Notes: generated by a model from the sequence alone, not told the origin. 12,347 nucleotides of DNA from Fibrobacter sp. (GCA_016295375.1 JAEDLI010000072.1:1-12347); one strand, 5' to 3'; counted from the first letter of the stretch, positions 1 to 7,031 are shown. Made by a program: numbers and translations.

Positions 1-2
1 AG

Positions 3-1514
3 AGCAGTTTCGGCAAGCTGGACAGCCTCTATATCGCAGAGCAGTTCAGCAAAAAGAGCAACGACGTCACCCTGAAACCGAACGCCCACTACAAGAAGGG
101 CGACACCCTGACATTTTCCGGTAGCACCGGCATCGGGAACCCCCACCTGCACCTGGAAATCCGCCAGGGCAAGAACAACGTGATTTCTCCCTGCAGAAAC
201 GGAGTCTATTGCGGCGACACCCTGGACCCGCAAATTTTCGGCATGGCCGTGTGGCAAAAAGACGACATGGCAGTCACTGGCCCCGAAGCCCTGGACAAGG
301 GCTGCGTAGAATACCCCGGCTGGAAAAAGGAGAAGGCCTACCTGGCGGTAAAGATTGCCGACTACAGCCGCCACCCCAAGGAGAATCCCATGTCTATCCG
401 CAGGCTCACCCTGTGGGAGGGCAAAAAGAAGGCCTACGAAAAAATCCAGGACACCCTGACCTACGGCAACATGCTGAAAATCCGAACGGAACTGCTGTGG
501 GCCGAAGAGGCGGACACCGCCGGGGACTGGCACTTTGTAGATGCCGTCCTGAGGGCTGGCTCCAAGTACCGAGTAGAAGTAGAAGACATGGTGGGCCGAA
601 AAACTTCACGGGAATTCACCTTCCAGGATTCCTGTGCGGCAAACTCCCCCATATTGCAAAAGCAGGTGCAGGAATCTCCCCTGTACAGCTTTATGAGCCG
701 GAGCATGCTGGACCTCGCCCTCTGCGACAAAGGCCAAAAGTTCTCAGTGATGGACAGCTCCAAGAACACCCTTGACGAAGACCTGTGCAAGACCTTCCCC
801 CACCGGGGAGTCACTCTCGGGAAAATCGTCCAGAAGTTCCCCAAGGCCAGGTTCATCGGACACAAGACCGGGACCATCGCCATGCACACCGTGCACCAAG
901 ACGAAAAGACAGTGCTGTGGAACACGCCCCTGGACAGTGTCGCCATTTCCCAGAAGATTACCAAGCTCCGCAGCGCCTTCGGTAACGAGACCCAGGTGCT
1001 GGCCGTCACCAAGACCCACACCGACAGCCTGGACTTTTACGAGTTCCACCCCAAGGGCCTCCACTTTACGGGCCGCTGGGAAGTCTGCCTGGACCCCGGC
1101 AAGGAATCCGCACCGCTCTACTGGCTGGGCGAGACCAGCCGCCGCTGGTTTATCTTTAGCAAGCAGGAGGGCACAAGCAAGCGCTGCGCCCAGGTAAACG
1201 AGCTTAGGGACCTTGCAAACATCCCGAACAAGACTGCGCCCACCCTGGGTACCCCCTACTGGGGCAAGTCATTCATCTTGGGCAAGGAACTGGACGTGCT
1301 GCGTATCCCGACCCTGTTCCGCTACGACGGATTCGAGAACGGCAACTCCATACAGACCACCGTGAACGGCAACTGGATTCCTACCGAATACGATTCCGAA
1401 CCCCGCGAAATCGTGCTGGACGGGCGCCGCCTCAAAAAAGGCGACAAGCTCCACATCCAGCTGGAAGACGAAGCCCACAACAAGGCGGAATACGACGTGG
1501 TAGTGCCGAAGTAG
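3..1514 (+). CDS. M23 (LytM-type) metallopeptidase-like protein, 5' truncated
   Basis: The reading frame is open from base 3, so the N-terminus lies outside the window; 503 codons are visible. Near the left edge is the end of an M23/LytM (Gly-Gly endopeptidase type) domain: a GDTLTFSGSTG strand-turn followed by PHLHLEIRQG at about 141-170, where HLH (144-152) matches the family's conserved HxH motif. About 440 residues follow, in beta-rich stretches with charged turns, ending in a segment suggestive of an Ig-like fold. That order (M23, then a long beta-rich C-terminal part) is known in large periplasmic M23 proteins of Gram-negative bacteria. The likely role is peptidoglycan cleavage or activation of another hydrolase in the periplasm. 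One oddity: the family's conserved Y-x-H-L before HxH reads F-G-K-L here, so the usual catalytic His may be absent. The domain call is fairly sure; activity is uncertain. The stop TAG runs directly into a heptamer repeat. Confidence 0.75.
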   Translation, partial: SSFGKLDSLYIAEQFSKKSNDVTLKPNAHYKKGDTLTFSGSTGIGNPHLHLEIRQGKNNVISPCRNGVYCGDTLDPQIFGMAVWQKDDMAVTGPEALDKGCVEYPGWKKEKAYLAVKIADYSRHPKENPMSIRRLTLWEGKKKAYEKIQDTLTYGNMLKIRTELLWAEEADTAGDWHFVDAVLRAGSKYRVEVEDMVGRKTSREFTFQDSCAANSPILQKQVQESPLYSFMSRSMLDLALCDKGQKFSVMDSSKNTLDEDLCKTFPHRGVTLGKIVQKFPKARFIGHKTGTIAMHTVHQDEKTVLWNTPLDSVAISQKITKLRSAFGNETQVLAVTKTHTDSLDFYEFHPKGLHFTGRWEVCLDPGKESAPLYWLGETSRRWFIFSKQEGTSKRCAQVNELRDLANIPNKTAPTLGTPYWGKSFILGKELDVLRIPTLFRYDGFENGNSIQTTVNGNWIPTEYDSEPREIVLDGRRLKKGDKLHIQLEDEAHNKAEYDVVVPK

Positions 1515-1547
1515 TTGTGAGTTTTGAGTTGTGAGGTAATAGTGCCG
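1513..1547 (-). repeat. Heptamer array 1 (reverse orientation)
   Basis: Five consecutive 7-bp units start inside the stop codon of the upstream gene. On the plus strand the first three read AGTTGTG, AGTTTTG and AGTTGTG, and two weaker ones follow. Read on the minus strand the units take the form ACTnnnA (ACTCACA, ACTCAAA), the same consensus as the arrays at 1654 and 6985. No promoter or open frame explains it. Confidence 0.6.
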
Positions 1548-1590
1548 CTGGGGACAAGAGGTGTCATCCTCACGAAGGTGAGGATCCGCT
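1545..1590 (+). repeat. Composite palindromic repeat: GCTGGGGACAAG block plus GTCATCCT hairpin
   Basis: A CCGCTGGGGACAAGA block is followed by a 29-base unit (1562-1590) whose stem pairs CCTCAC with GTGAGG. The 29-base unit recurs at 10761-10789 with three differences, two of which are a compensating base-pair change. The GCTGGGGACAAG block recurs in reverse at 7314-7333, again next to a heptamer array and a GTCATCCT...GGATCC block. Confidence 0.7.
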
Positions 1591-1653
1591 TGCGGAAAAA
1601 CAGAATAGGTTTTAGAGGCTAGAAAAACAATAAAACGTCTTCTTTATTTCTAT

Positions 1654-1688
1654 ACTAATAACTAGAAACTATCAACTAGTAACTACAT
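1654..1688 (+). repeat. Heptamer array 2, ACTAnnA x5
   Basis: Five perfectly phased 7-bp units sit directly upstream of the 1698 gene. The first two are ACTAATA and ACTAGAA, and all five begin with ACTA. The array ends 9 bases before the ATG, so it probably lies in the 5' leader and takes the place where a Shine-Dalgarno sequence would be expected. No SD is visible there. Confidence 0.7.
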
Positions 1689-1697
1689 TTGCAATCC

Positions 1698-2456
1698 ATG
1701 CGTCTGACTTTTACAAAAATCATCTTCGCAGTGGCCCTGGCCTATTCCGGAGCCTTTGCCCAGGAACTGTGTCCGCATTTTCTTTTGGACAAGGACCTGG
1801 TGGTAAACGTAGAAGGCCGGTTCGTAAATGAGGCCAAGAGCCGCACCAGCATGGACATCCAGTGGAGGCACCATCCGGAGGCCCTGGACACTTTCTACGT
1901 GAGTTTCCCAAACGCCAAGCCCTTCCGTTTTATTACCGCGGGGGCCTACCGCTACATGGAATTCGAGAACCCGAAAGTCAAGCGGCAGCTGGGGCTGCAC
2001 CACCTGCGGGAGACTATCGGCAATACCCCCCTCAGGCTAGACGACCTGGAGCTCCTCGCCAACGGGGCGTTTCTCTGCAAGGACACTACGGAGCAGCCCG
2101 CCACCGTCCTCTCGACCGCACTTTCCAACATGTGGTGGTCCATGTCCGTCAACCGGCTAGAAGAACCGGACAGCGTCTCCATGAGGGGTGCCTACAAAGA
2201 AAGCAGGCTTTTTAGAATCGGGCAGTGGAAGGACTTTTTGGGAACGAGGATCCCGATCTTGATCAAGCTTTCGAACGAAAAATACCGGGGCGACCTTTGG
2301 GTGCGTTCCGCCTACACCGCCGAGGCCCTGAAAGAAGACCCCATAAAGTCCCGCTACAAGAACGGATTCAACGGCCTATTCCGAAAGGTCCCGGGAGAGG
2401 GTAAACGGAAAATACCCCTCATACTCAAGCTGAACCAGGAACTCCTGCGCAACTGA
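1698..2456 (+). CDS. Secreted protein of unknown function
   Basis: 252 residues from the ATG at 1698. A TTG three codons upstream is also in frame, but the ATG puts a clean signal peptide at the N-terminus: a basic MRLTFTK start, then a hydrophobic core, then cleavage probably after AFA (residue 21). I do not recognise a family. The mature part alternates beta-like segments (residues 52-90) with a PLRLDDLELLANG stretch near 111-123. That stretch faintly recalls LolA/LolB-type lipoprotein-carrier folds, which is only a hint. Two cysteines (25 and 127) could form a disulfide in the periplasm. The C-terminus is basic (KRKIPLILKLNQELLRN). No SD is evident and a heptamer array precedes it. Its last 81 bases are also the antisense of the 3' end of the convergent outer-membrane gene, and no terminator separates the two. 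The existence of a secreted protein is well supported; its function is unknown. Confidence 0.7.
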   Translation: MRLTFTKIIFAVALAYSGAFAQELCPHFLLDKDLVVNVEGRFVNEAKSRTSMDIQWRHHPEALDTFYVSFPNAKPFRFITAGAYRYMEFENPKVKRQLGLHHLRETIGNTPLRLDDLELLANGAFLCKDTTEQPATVLSTALSNMWWSMSVNRLEEPDSVSMRGAYKESRLFRIGQWKDFLGTRIPILIKLSNEKYRGDLWVRSAYTAEALKEDPIKSRYKNGFNGLFRKVPGEGKRKIPLILKLNQELLRN

Positions 2457-3359
2457 GCCGTCATAGAACCTGGACTTGTGCCGTTTCCAGCCGCCGAACT
2501 GCAGCGTGACGCTGTTCAGCCCATTGTTCCAGGACAGTTGCGGACCAGCCTTGATTATCCCGTAACCCAGGGATTCCTTTTCTACGGAGCCGCCCTTGCG
2601 CAAGTAACCTGTGCGTAGGAAGTTCGTCTCGAAAACGCCCGCAAAGTATTCGTTGAAGGCCAGGCGACCGTAGAACTGCAATTCCATCAAGAAATCCCTG
2701 TTGAATATGGGCATGTTTCGCTTGTAGTCGTAGCTCTTGCCCTCGAAATCCGTGGTGATGTCCGACAGCACGTAATGGACTCCCACCCCAAGTAGGGACC
2801 CGGCCTTGAAAAAGTATTCCACCGAAGCGCCAAAGTCAAACAGCTGGGAATAATCCCAGGCCACGGAATCGCTTTTGCGCACGTTGTCCGAAATGTAATC
2901 GGCATTCCAGGTTTCTGCGATGTGGCCCGAGCCTTCCACATCGGAGGTCACCATTTCCAGGTTGGAATTGAAGTAGAGGTAACTCTCGTACATGAACGTC
3001 ACCTCCAGCTGGGGGTTCGTCCTGAGCGGTCTAAGGCCGAGACCTGCAGTATAACCGCCATAAAAAGGAGATACTTCCAAGGAGGCCGCCATTTTCAGGT
3101 AGGTGGGCGTAACGCCCAAGGCATCGCCGTAATTCAGGCTATCCAGGGGTTCAAGCCAGGTATAACGCAAAGAACCCTCGGCCTGGGGAAGCCACTGCCC
3201 CCACACGAAGGGGGTGTTGCCCATGAGCCGCCACGACAGGTTGGGGCCATACCTGAAGCCGTTCTGGGCACTCTGGTTGAAGTCGCCGGCCAAGGCCGGT
3301 GCGGCAAACACCACAAGCACCACGAGAAAACGGGCCAATGTCATGCGAATCGCAATCAT
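2376..3359 (-). CDS. Predicted beta-barrel outer-membrane protein
   Basis: 327 residues from the ATG at 3359; a second ATG at 3344 gives 322 and is equally plausible. The N-terminus is a signal peptide (MTLARFLVVLVVFAAPALA) with likely cleavage after ALA, residue 24. The mature protein is rich in aromatic and alternating polar/hydrophobic stretches typical of transmembrane beta strands, such as YGGYTAGLGL (100-109), LEVTFMYESYLYF (118-130) and FDFGASVEYFF (174-184), with Gly/Asn/Asp turns. No specific porin or transporter family is recognised. The frame is open a further 178 codons upstream, but that stretch runs antisense through the 3444 lipoprotein gene and has no signal peptide, so I reject it. 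It is divergent from that lipoprotein across an AT-rich 84-bp gap that must hold both promoters, and convergent with the 1698 gene, overlapping it by 81 bp. Localisation is likely; the substrate is unknown. Confidence 0.72.
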   Translation of the reverse strand: MIAIRMTLARFLVVLVVFAAPALAGDFNQSAQNGFRYGPNLSWRLMGNTPFVWGQWLPQAEGSLRYTWLEPLDSLNYGDALGVTPTYLKMAASLEVSPFYGGYTAGLGLRPLRTNPQLEVTFMYESYLYFNSNLEMVTSDVEGSGHIAETWNADYISDNVRKSDSVAWDYSQLFDFGASVEYFFKAGSLLGVGVHYVLSDITTDFEGKSYDYKRNMPIFNRDFLMELQFYGRLAFNEYFAGVFETNFLRTGYLRKGGSVEKESLGYGIIKAGPQLSWNNGLNSVTLQFGGWKRHKSRFYDGSVAQEFLVQLEYEGYFPFTLSRDLSE

Positions 3360-3443
3360 TTCAGCCAAAAAATAAAAATAATTGCCACTTTTGCTCCACA
3401 AATTCTTATTATTAGGGGCAAATAAATCTTTATAGGAGAATCT

Positions 3444-3884
3444 ATGAAACTCGCACATATTTGCCTCCTGGGGCTCTCCGCCATGCTGTTCTGGAGCTGC
3501 GCCAGCCGCTATTCCTCTCCGGTCCTTATCGAACGTGGCGAAGGCCGCAAGGAATACGAACGTGAATATTTCGCCATCAAGGAAAGCATGGGCATCGACA
3601 AGCGCCTGAAAGACGTGTTCAAGCAGGGCTATATCGAAGAAGGCATGACCAACGACATGGTGAACCTCCTGTGGGGACCTCCTGACCACGAAAAGACCGA
3701 CGATTCCACCAGCGTGTGGGAATACTACACCCGCGAAGGGAACCTGATTACCCGCCTTTTCTGGAAGCACCCCGACGAAGCCCGCCTCAAGGGCTACGAA
3801 GAGGAATGGATCCTGGTGAAGATCGAGGGCGACCGCTACGGCGGCTCCCCGGCCCCCACTTCCAGCAAGTCCAGCAACTACTAA
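3444..3884 (+). CDS. Small lipoprotein with BamE/SmpA-OmlA-like motif
   Basis: 146 residues. AGGAG at 3434-3438 sits 5 bases before the ATG, in a GGAGAATCTATG context nearly identical to that of tpiA. The N-terminus is a lipoprotein signal: a hydrophobic core, then LFWSC with Cys19 as the probable lipidated residue. The -3/-2 residues F and W are unusual for a lipobox. GMTNDMVNLLWGPPD (67-81) matches the SmpA/OmlA/BamE pattern, in which a GM(T/S) turn and helix are followed by L-x-G-x-P. The following strands (VWEYY, EEWILVKI) fit that compact fold. In known systems BamE is an outer-membrane lipoprotein of the barrel-assembly complex; related small lipoproteins have other roles, so the domain call is firmer than the function. 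The C-terminus is Ser/Pro-rich and probably flexible. It is a single-gene unit with its own terminator, divergent from a barrel protein. Confidence 0.7.
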   Translation: MKLAHICLLGLSAMLFWSCASRYSSPVLIERGEGRKEYEREYFAIKESMGIDKRLKDVFKQGYIEEGMTNDMVNLLWGPPDHEKTDDSTSVWEYYTREGNLITRLFWKHPDEARLKGYEEEWILVKIEGDRYGGSPAPTSSKSSNY

Positions 3885-3896
3885 TTTGAGCAATCG

Positions 3897-3921
3897 TCCC
3901 GGCCTAGAGGCCGGGATTTTT
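3897..3921 (+). terminator. Rho-independent terminator of the BamE-like gene
   Basis: A perfect 8-bp stem TCCCGGCC / GGCCGGGA with a 4-base TAGA loop is followed by five T. It starts 13 bases after the stop codon. Confidence 0.9.
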
Positions 3922-3938
3922 GCACCCTCCGGCTACAT

Positions 3939-3968
3939 TTGTCATGCCCGCCTTGAGCGGTCATCGCC
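3939..3968 (+). repeat. Degenerate GTCATGCCCG palindromic repeat
   Basis: TTGTCATGCCCGCC followed by TTGAGCGGTCATC is a mutated copy of the unit found intact at 9543 and 9619. The right arm is GCGGTCATC rather than CCGGGCATC, so the stem is weaker. Confidence 0.55.
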
Positions 3969-4017
3969 TTTTTTATAGCCAAAAGCCACGCCGGACTACC
4001 CCTTGCGGTCATTTTTT

Positions 4018-4034
4018 TCTAAATTTACGCCCGT
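4018..4034 (+). promoter_or_regulatory. Promoter-like box upstream of tpiA
   Basis: TCTAAATTTACGCCCGTT has a TAAATT -10-like hexamer at 4020-4025. The same TCTAAATTT core followed by CCCGTT precedes the tRNA-Leu gene at 7086. No convincing -35 is seen at 16-18 bp. The position, about 36 bp before the ATG, fits tpiA. Confidence 0.35.
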
Positions 4035-4061
4035 TAAATTTAAACCCTCCAAGGAGTATCT

Positions 4062-4823
4062 ATGCGTCAGTATATCATCGCTGGTAACTGGAAAATGAAC
4101 AAGACCGTGAGCGAATCTGTGGAACTCGCCAAGGCCATCGTTGAAGCCGTCAAGGACGTGAAGAAGACCGAAGTGGTCATCGGACCCACCTACCTCGCCG
4201 CCGCCAAGGTCGCCGACGTGATCAAGGGCACCAACGTGAAGCTCGCCATCCAGGACATCCACTGGCAGGACCAGGGCGCATTCACCGGTAAGGTTTCCGT
4301 GGACATGGTCAAGGAAATCGGCGCCGACTACATCATCATCGGCCACTCCGAACAGCGCCAGTATTTCCACGAAACTGATGAAACCGTGAACCTGAAGGTC
4401 AAGAAGACCCTCGCCGCCGGCATCAAGCCCATCATCTGCATCGGCGAAACCCTCGACGAACGCAACGGCGGCAAGCTGGAATCTGTTCTCAGCACCCAGG
4501 TCAAGGGCGCCTTCAAGGACGTTTCCGCCGAAGACGCTGCCAAGTGCGTGCTGGCCTACGAACCCGTGTGGGCAATCGGTACCGGCGTGGTCGCTACCGA
4601 CGAACAGGCCCAGGACACCCAGGCATTCGTCCGCTCTGTGGTTAAGGAAATCTACGGCGAAGCCGTTGCCGAAGGCATGCGCATCCAGTACGGCGGCTCC
4701 ATGAAGCCGGGTAACGCTGCCGGCCTCTTGGCCCAGAAGGACATCGACGGTGGCCTCATCGGCGGTGCAGCCCTCAAGGCAGACACCTTCAAGGGTATCA
4801 TCGACGCTGCCGAAGCCCGCTAA
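4062..4823 (+). CDS. tpiA: Triose-phosphate isomerase
   Basis: 253 residues, the usual length. The enzyme interconverts dihydroxyacetone phosphate and glyceraldehyde 3-phosphate in glycolysis and gluconeogenesis, in the cytosol. All hallmark segments are present in order: AGNWKMN (7-13) with substrate-binding Asn9 and Lys11; IIIGHSEQR (91-99) with the electrophilic His95; AYEPVWAIGTG (165-175) with catalytic base Glu167 and flexible loop 6; and phosphate-gripping YGGSMKP (210-216) and GGLIGGAAL (230-238). The residue after IGTG is Val where Lys is common, a minor variation. AAGGAG at 4051-4056 is 5 bases before the ATG. secG follows after 45 bp with no terminator between, so the two are probably co-transcribed; tpiA-secG is a common pairing in bacteria. 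Identification is essentially certain. Confidence 0.98.
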   Translation: MRQYIIAGNWKMNKTVSESVELAKAIVEAVKDVKKTEVVIGPTYLAAAKVADVIKGTNVKLAIQDIHWQDQGAFTGKVSVDMVKEIGADYIIIGHSEQRQYFHETDETVNLKVKKTLAAGIKPIICIGETLDERNGGKLESVLSTQVKGAFKDVSAEDAAKCVLAYEPVWAIGTGVVATDEQAQDTQAFVRSVVKEIYGEAVAEGMRIQYGGSMKPGNAAGLLAQKDIDGGLIGGAALKADTFKGIIDAAEAR

Positions 4824-4868
4824 GACGCTGCGGCAAAGCCACAAACATTTAACCTAAGGTAAAAGACT

Positions 4869-5270
4869 ATGACAACACTCTTTTGGATTGGTATCGTCCT
4901 CCACGTGTTCCTCTGCCTGTTCCTCATGCTGCTCGTGCTCGTGCAGAACGACAAGATGGGAGGCCTTGCAGGTCTCGGCGGAATGACTTCTCAGTCTGCA
5001 TTCTCCACTGCAGGTGCTGCCACCTTCATCCAGAAGCTCACCCGCGGCGTGGCCGTGCTGTTCTTTATCGTGGTGTTCGCCCTCGGCCTGATTACTGCCA
5101 AGCAGGACCAGGCTGTGGAAGAATCTTCGATGCAGAAGGCGACTCGCGAAAACGCAGCCCAGCAGGCTCCCACCATTCCGGCCCTGCCCGGTGACTTTGC
5201 GGCTCCTGCAGCCGACGTCGCTCCCGCAGCTCCGGCTGAAGCGCCTGCTGCTGCACCCGCCGCAGAGTAA
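4869..5270 (+). CDS. secG: Preprotein translocase subunit SecG
   Basis: 133 residues. SecG is the small inner-membrane subunit that assists SecYEG protein export. It shows the family layout: a first membrane helix at about 4-25; the loop LVQNDKMGGLAGLGG (24-38), which carries the conserved Q-x(3-4)-GGL-x-G-x-GG pattern; then TFIQKLTRGVAVLFF leading into a second helix at about 57-77. After residue 80 comes a tail of about 50 residues, dominated by Ala and Pro in its last third (APAEAPAAAPAAE), longer than in the minimal SecG and probably disordered. The start is the ATG at 4869 with AAGG about 10 bases upstream. It lies 45 bp downstream of tpiA and is followed by a strong terminator, so it is the last gene of that operon. 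Identification is secure. Confidence 0.95.
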   Translation: MTTLFWIGIVLHVFLCLFLMLLVLVQNDKMGGLAGLGGMTSQSAFSTAGAATFIQKLTRGVAVLFFIVVFALGLITAKQDQAVEESSMQKATRENAAQQAPTIPALPGDFAAPAADVAPAAPAEAPAAAPAAE

Positions 5271-5313
5271 GTGTTTGCGGGAGCAATCCCGACAGTCCAA
5301 CCGCTTATGGAAG

Positions 5314-5344
5314 TCCGCCCTGCTCTTGCGGGGTGGATTTTTTT
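5314..5344 (+). terminator. Rho-independent terminator after secG
   Basis: A stem of about 10 bp (5314-5323 with 5328-5337, including two G-T wobbles) and a TCTT loop are followed by seven T. It closes the tpiA-secG unit. Confidence 0.85.
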
Positions 5345-5360
5345 GCGGCAAATCCGCAGT

Positions 5361-5514
5361 GTATGAGGTCGGGCCTTCGGCCCTCTGAGGAGTGAGTACG
5401 GCGCTTCGCGCCTTTGAGGTTTTATGGTCGCGCCGTTGGCGCCATATTTTAACTCAAAGCACTGCAAGTGCGACCTCACAGCTCAAAGGCTTGCAAAGCA
5501 AGCCGACCTCATAC
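5361..5514. repeat. 154-bp multi-hairpin element with 12-bp terminal inverted repeats
   Basis: The ends GTATGAGGTCGG (5361-5372) and CCGACCTCATAC (5503-5514) are perfect inverted repeats. Between them are five hairpins of different sequence: GGGCC/GGCCC (5371-5383), GGCGC/GCGCC (5400-5412), GCGCC/GGCGC (5430-5442), GCACT/AGTGC (5459-5471) and GGCTTGC/GCAAGCC (5488-5504). All have 3-base loops. The spacers are related: TGAGG-type words on the left, CTCAAA / CCTCACA-type words on the right. The element fills the gap between the secG terminator and murD and has no coding potential I trust. Confidence 0.8.
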
Positions 5515-5547
5515 CTCTTTTCTACCTTTCTCCCAGAGGTTTTTACA

Positions 5548-6927
5548 ATGCAAAACAATCTAGTCGCTCCCGTTGGCATTTTGGGTTTTGGCGTCGAAGG
5601 CCAGAGCTCCTTCAACTACCTGGTCCGCACGGGCATCAAGGACATCGTGGTCATGGACAAAAACCCGGTGAACTTGCCTGCCGTCCCCGCCGGCGTAAAC
5701 GTGAAGACCTTCAGCGGAGAGGGCTACCTGGACGGGCTCAAGGACTGCGTGACCGTGGTGCGCTCCGCAGGGGTTTACCCCATGAGTCAGGAACTGTTCA
5801 AGTTCCAGATGAACGGCGGTCTCATGACCAGCCAGATTCAGCTATTTTTAGAACAAACTAAGTCTAAGAAGACAGTAGGCGTCACCGGGACCCTCGGCAA
5901 GGGCTCTACCGTAAGCATGATCAGCCACATCCTGACCAAGTGCGGCGTGAACAATGAAATTGGCGGGAACTTCGGCGTGCCCGCCCTGGACCTTCTGGAA
6001 AGGTCAACCGCCGACCGGGTGAGCATTCTGGAGCTTTCCAGTTTCCAGCTCATGACCCTGTCCATTTCGCCGGACGTAGCCGTAGTGCTCCGGGTCTCCA
6101 CCGAACACCTGGACTGGCACAAGACCGTAGAGGAATACCGCGACGCCAAGGCGAACCTGGTCCGCTGGCAAAAGCGGGACGGGGCCTGCGTGTACCTGAA
6201 GGACGCAGCCCCCACCGCCAAAATCGCTTCTGAAAGCCCGGCCAGAATAAAGTACGCCGTCGCCCTGGCCGACGGCCCGAGTGCAGGCGAAGGCGATGCC
6301 GTCATCGAAGGCGCCACCCTGACTATCGGCGGCGAAAAACTGTTCCTCTCCGACTGCAAGGTGCGGGGAATCTACCAGCTAGAGAACATGGCGGCGGCGA
6401 CGCTTGCCTGTAAGGCCCTGGGAATCCGGGTGGCGGACGCCCTCGAGGCCCTCAAGACCTACGAGACCCTCCCCTTCCGCATGGAATTCAAGGGCGAAAA
6501 AGGTGGCATCGAGTTCTTCAACGACAGCTACGCCACCCGCCCCGACGCAACCATCGCCGCCACCGCCAGCATGGACCGTCCCTTCGCGCTGATTCTCGGC
6601 GGCTCCGAAAAGAACGCGGACTTTACCGAACTATCGAACATCCTTGTAAAAGAGCGCACGAACCTAAGGCGCATCGCCCTCATCGGAGCCACCGCCGAAC
6701 GCATGCTGGAATCCCTGTCGCAGGCCGGCCTCGAAACGGCAGGCGAAAACGGGAGCGGCATTCAGGCCGCCATCTTCCCCACCCTGGAAGAGGCGTTCCA
6801 GGACAGCCTGTCCATCGGCAAGGGTGGCATCGTCATCATGAGCCCCGCCTGCGCCAGTTTCGGCCTGTTCAAGAACTACAAGGAACGGGGAAAGGCCTTT
6901 GACAGGTTGGTGGAAGACTATGGCTAA
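5548..6927 (+). CDS. murD: UDP-N-acetylmuramoyl-L-alanine--D-glutamate ligase
   Basis: 459 residues from the ATG at 5548, preceded by AGAGG at 5535-5539. The frame stays open upstream into the hairpin element, but no other start gives a natural N-terminus. MurD adds D-glutamate to UDP-MurNAc-L-Ala with ATP in the cytosolic stage of peptidoglycan synthesis. Seen: an N-terminal nucleotide-sugar domain (GILGFGVEG, 10-18); ATP loop GVTGTLGKGST (111-121); LELSSFQL (161-168) with the Mg-binding Glu; STEHLDWH (184-191); EFFNDSYATRPDAT (322-335); GGSEKNADF (351-359); and the MurD-specific SPACASFGLF (432-441) followed by NYKERG. Unusual residues: the P-loop has Gly after Lys (GKGST), as in folylpolyglutamate synthase, rather than GKS/GKT; the family HN-x-x-N reads YQLEN; the NDSK lysine is Tyr. 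Its promoter must lie in or just after the multi-hairpin element. The identity is secure. Confidence 0.95.
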   Translation: MQNNLVAPVGILGFGVEGQSSFNYLVRTGIKDIVVMDKNPVNLPAVPAGVNVKTFSGEGYLDGLKDCVTVVRSAGVYPMSQELFKFQMNGGLMTSQIQLFLEQTKSKKTVGVTGTLGKGSTVSMISHILTKCGVNNEIGGNFGVPALDLLERSTADRVSILELSSFQLMTLSISPDVAVVLRVSTEHLDWHKTVEEYRDAKANLVRWQKRDGACVYLKDAAPTAKIASESPARIKYAVALADGPSAGEGDAVIEGATLTIGGEKLFLSDCKVRGIYQLENMAAATLACKALGIRVADALEALKTYETLPFRMEFKGEKGGIEFFNDSYATRPDATIAATASMDRPFALILGGSEKNADFTELSNILVKERTNLRRIALIGATAERMLESLSQAGLETAGENGSGIQAAIFPTLEEAFQDSLSIGKGGIVIMSPACASFGLFKNYKERGKAFDRLVEDYG

Positions 6928-6936
6928 GCCGTAGTC
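6916..6936 (+). other. Hairpin spanning the murD stop codon
   Basis: GACTATGGC (6916-6924) pairs with GCCGTAGTC (6928-6936), nine pairs with one wobble, and the TAA stop forms the 3-base loop. There is no T-run after it, so it is not a standard terminator; it may act in mRNA 3'-end stability. Confidence 0.45.
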
Positions 6937-6984
6937 TTAGTTACTAGATTGTCTTATATCAAGAAACTTCTTGAAAACCGCAAC

Positions 6985-7012
6985 ACTAGTAACTCAGAAC
7001 TCGTAACTGCCG
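6985..7012 (+). repeat. Heptamer array 3, ACTnnnA x4
   Basis: Four phased 7-bp units, starting ACTAGTA and ACTCAGA, run into a GCCGC-GTA-GCGGC hairpin (7009-7021). The same ACT-led unit as at 1654 is used. The array lies between murD and the tRNA. Confidence 0.6.
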
Positions 7013-7031
7013 CGTAGCGGCCCCAGTAACT

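Noticed and set aside
744..1064. Antisense open frames in the M23 gene and in tpiA, secG and tgt
   Set aside because: They are mirror frames of GC-rich coding sequence, with low-complexity or biased translations and no start signals.
3360..3893. N-terminal extension of the barrel-protein frame by 178 codons
   Set aside because: It is antisense to the well-supported lipoprotein gene. A signal peptide starts at 3359 or 3344, which fixes the real start.
5392..5547. 52-codon upstream extension of murD
   Set aside because: It translates the multi-hairpin element; the ATG at 5548 has an SD and gives the normal MurD N-terminus.
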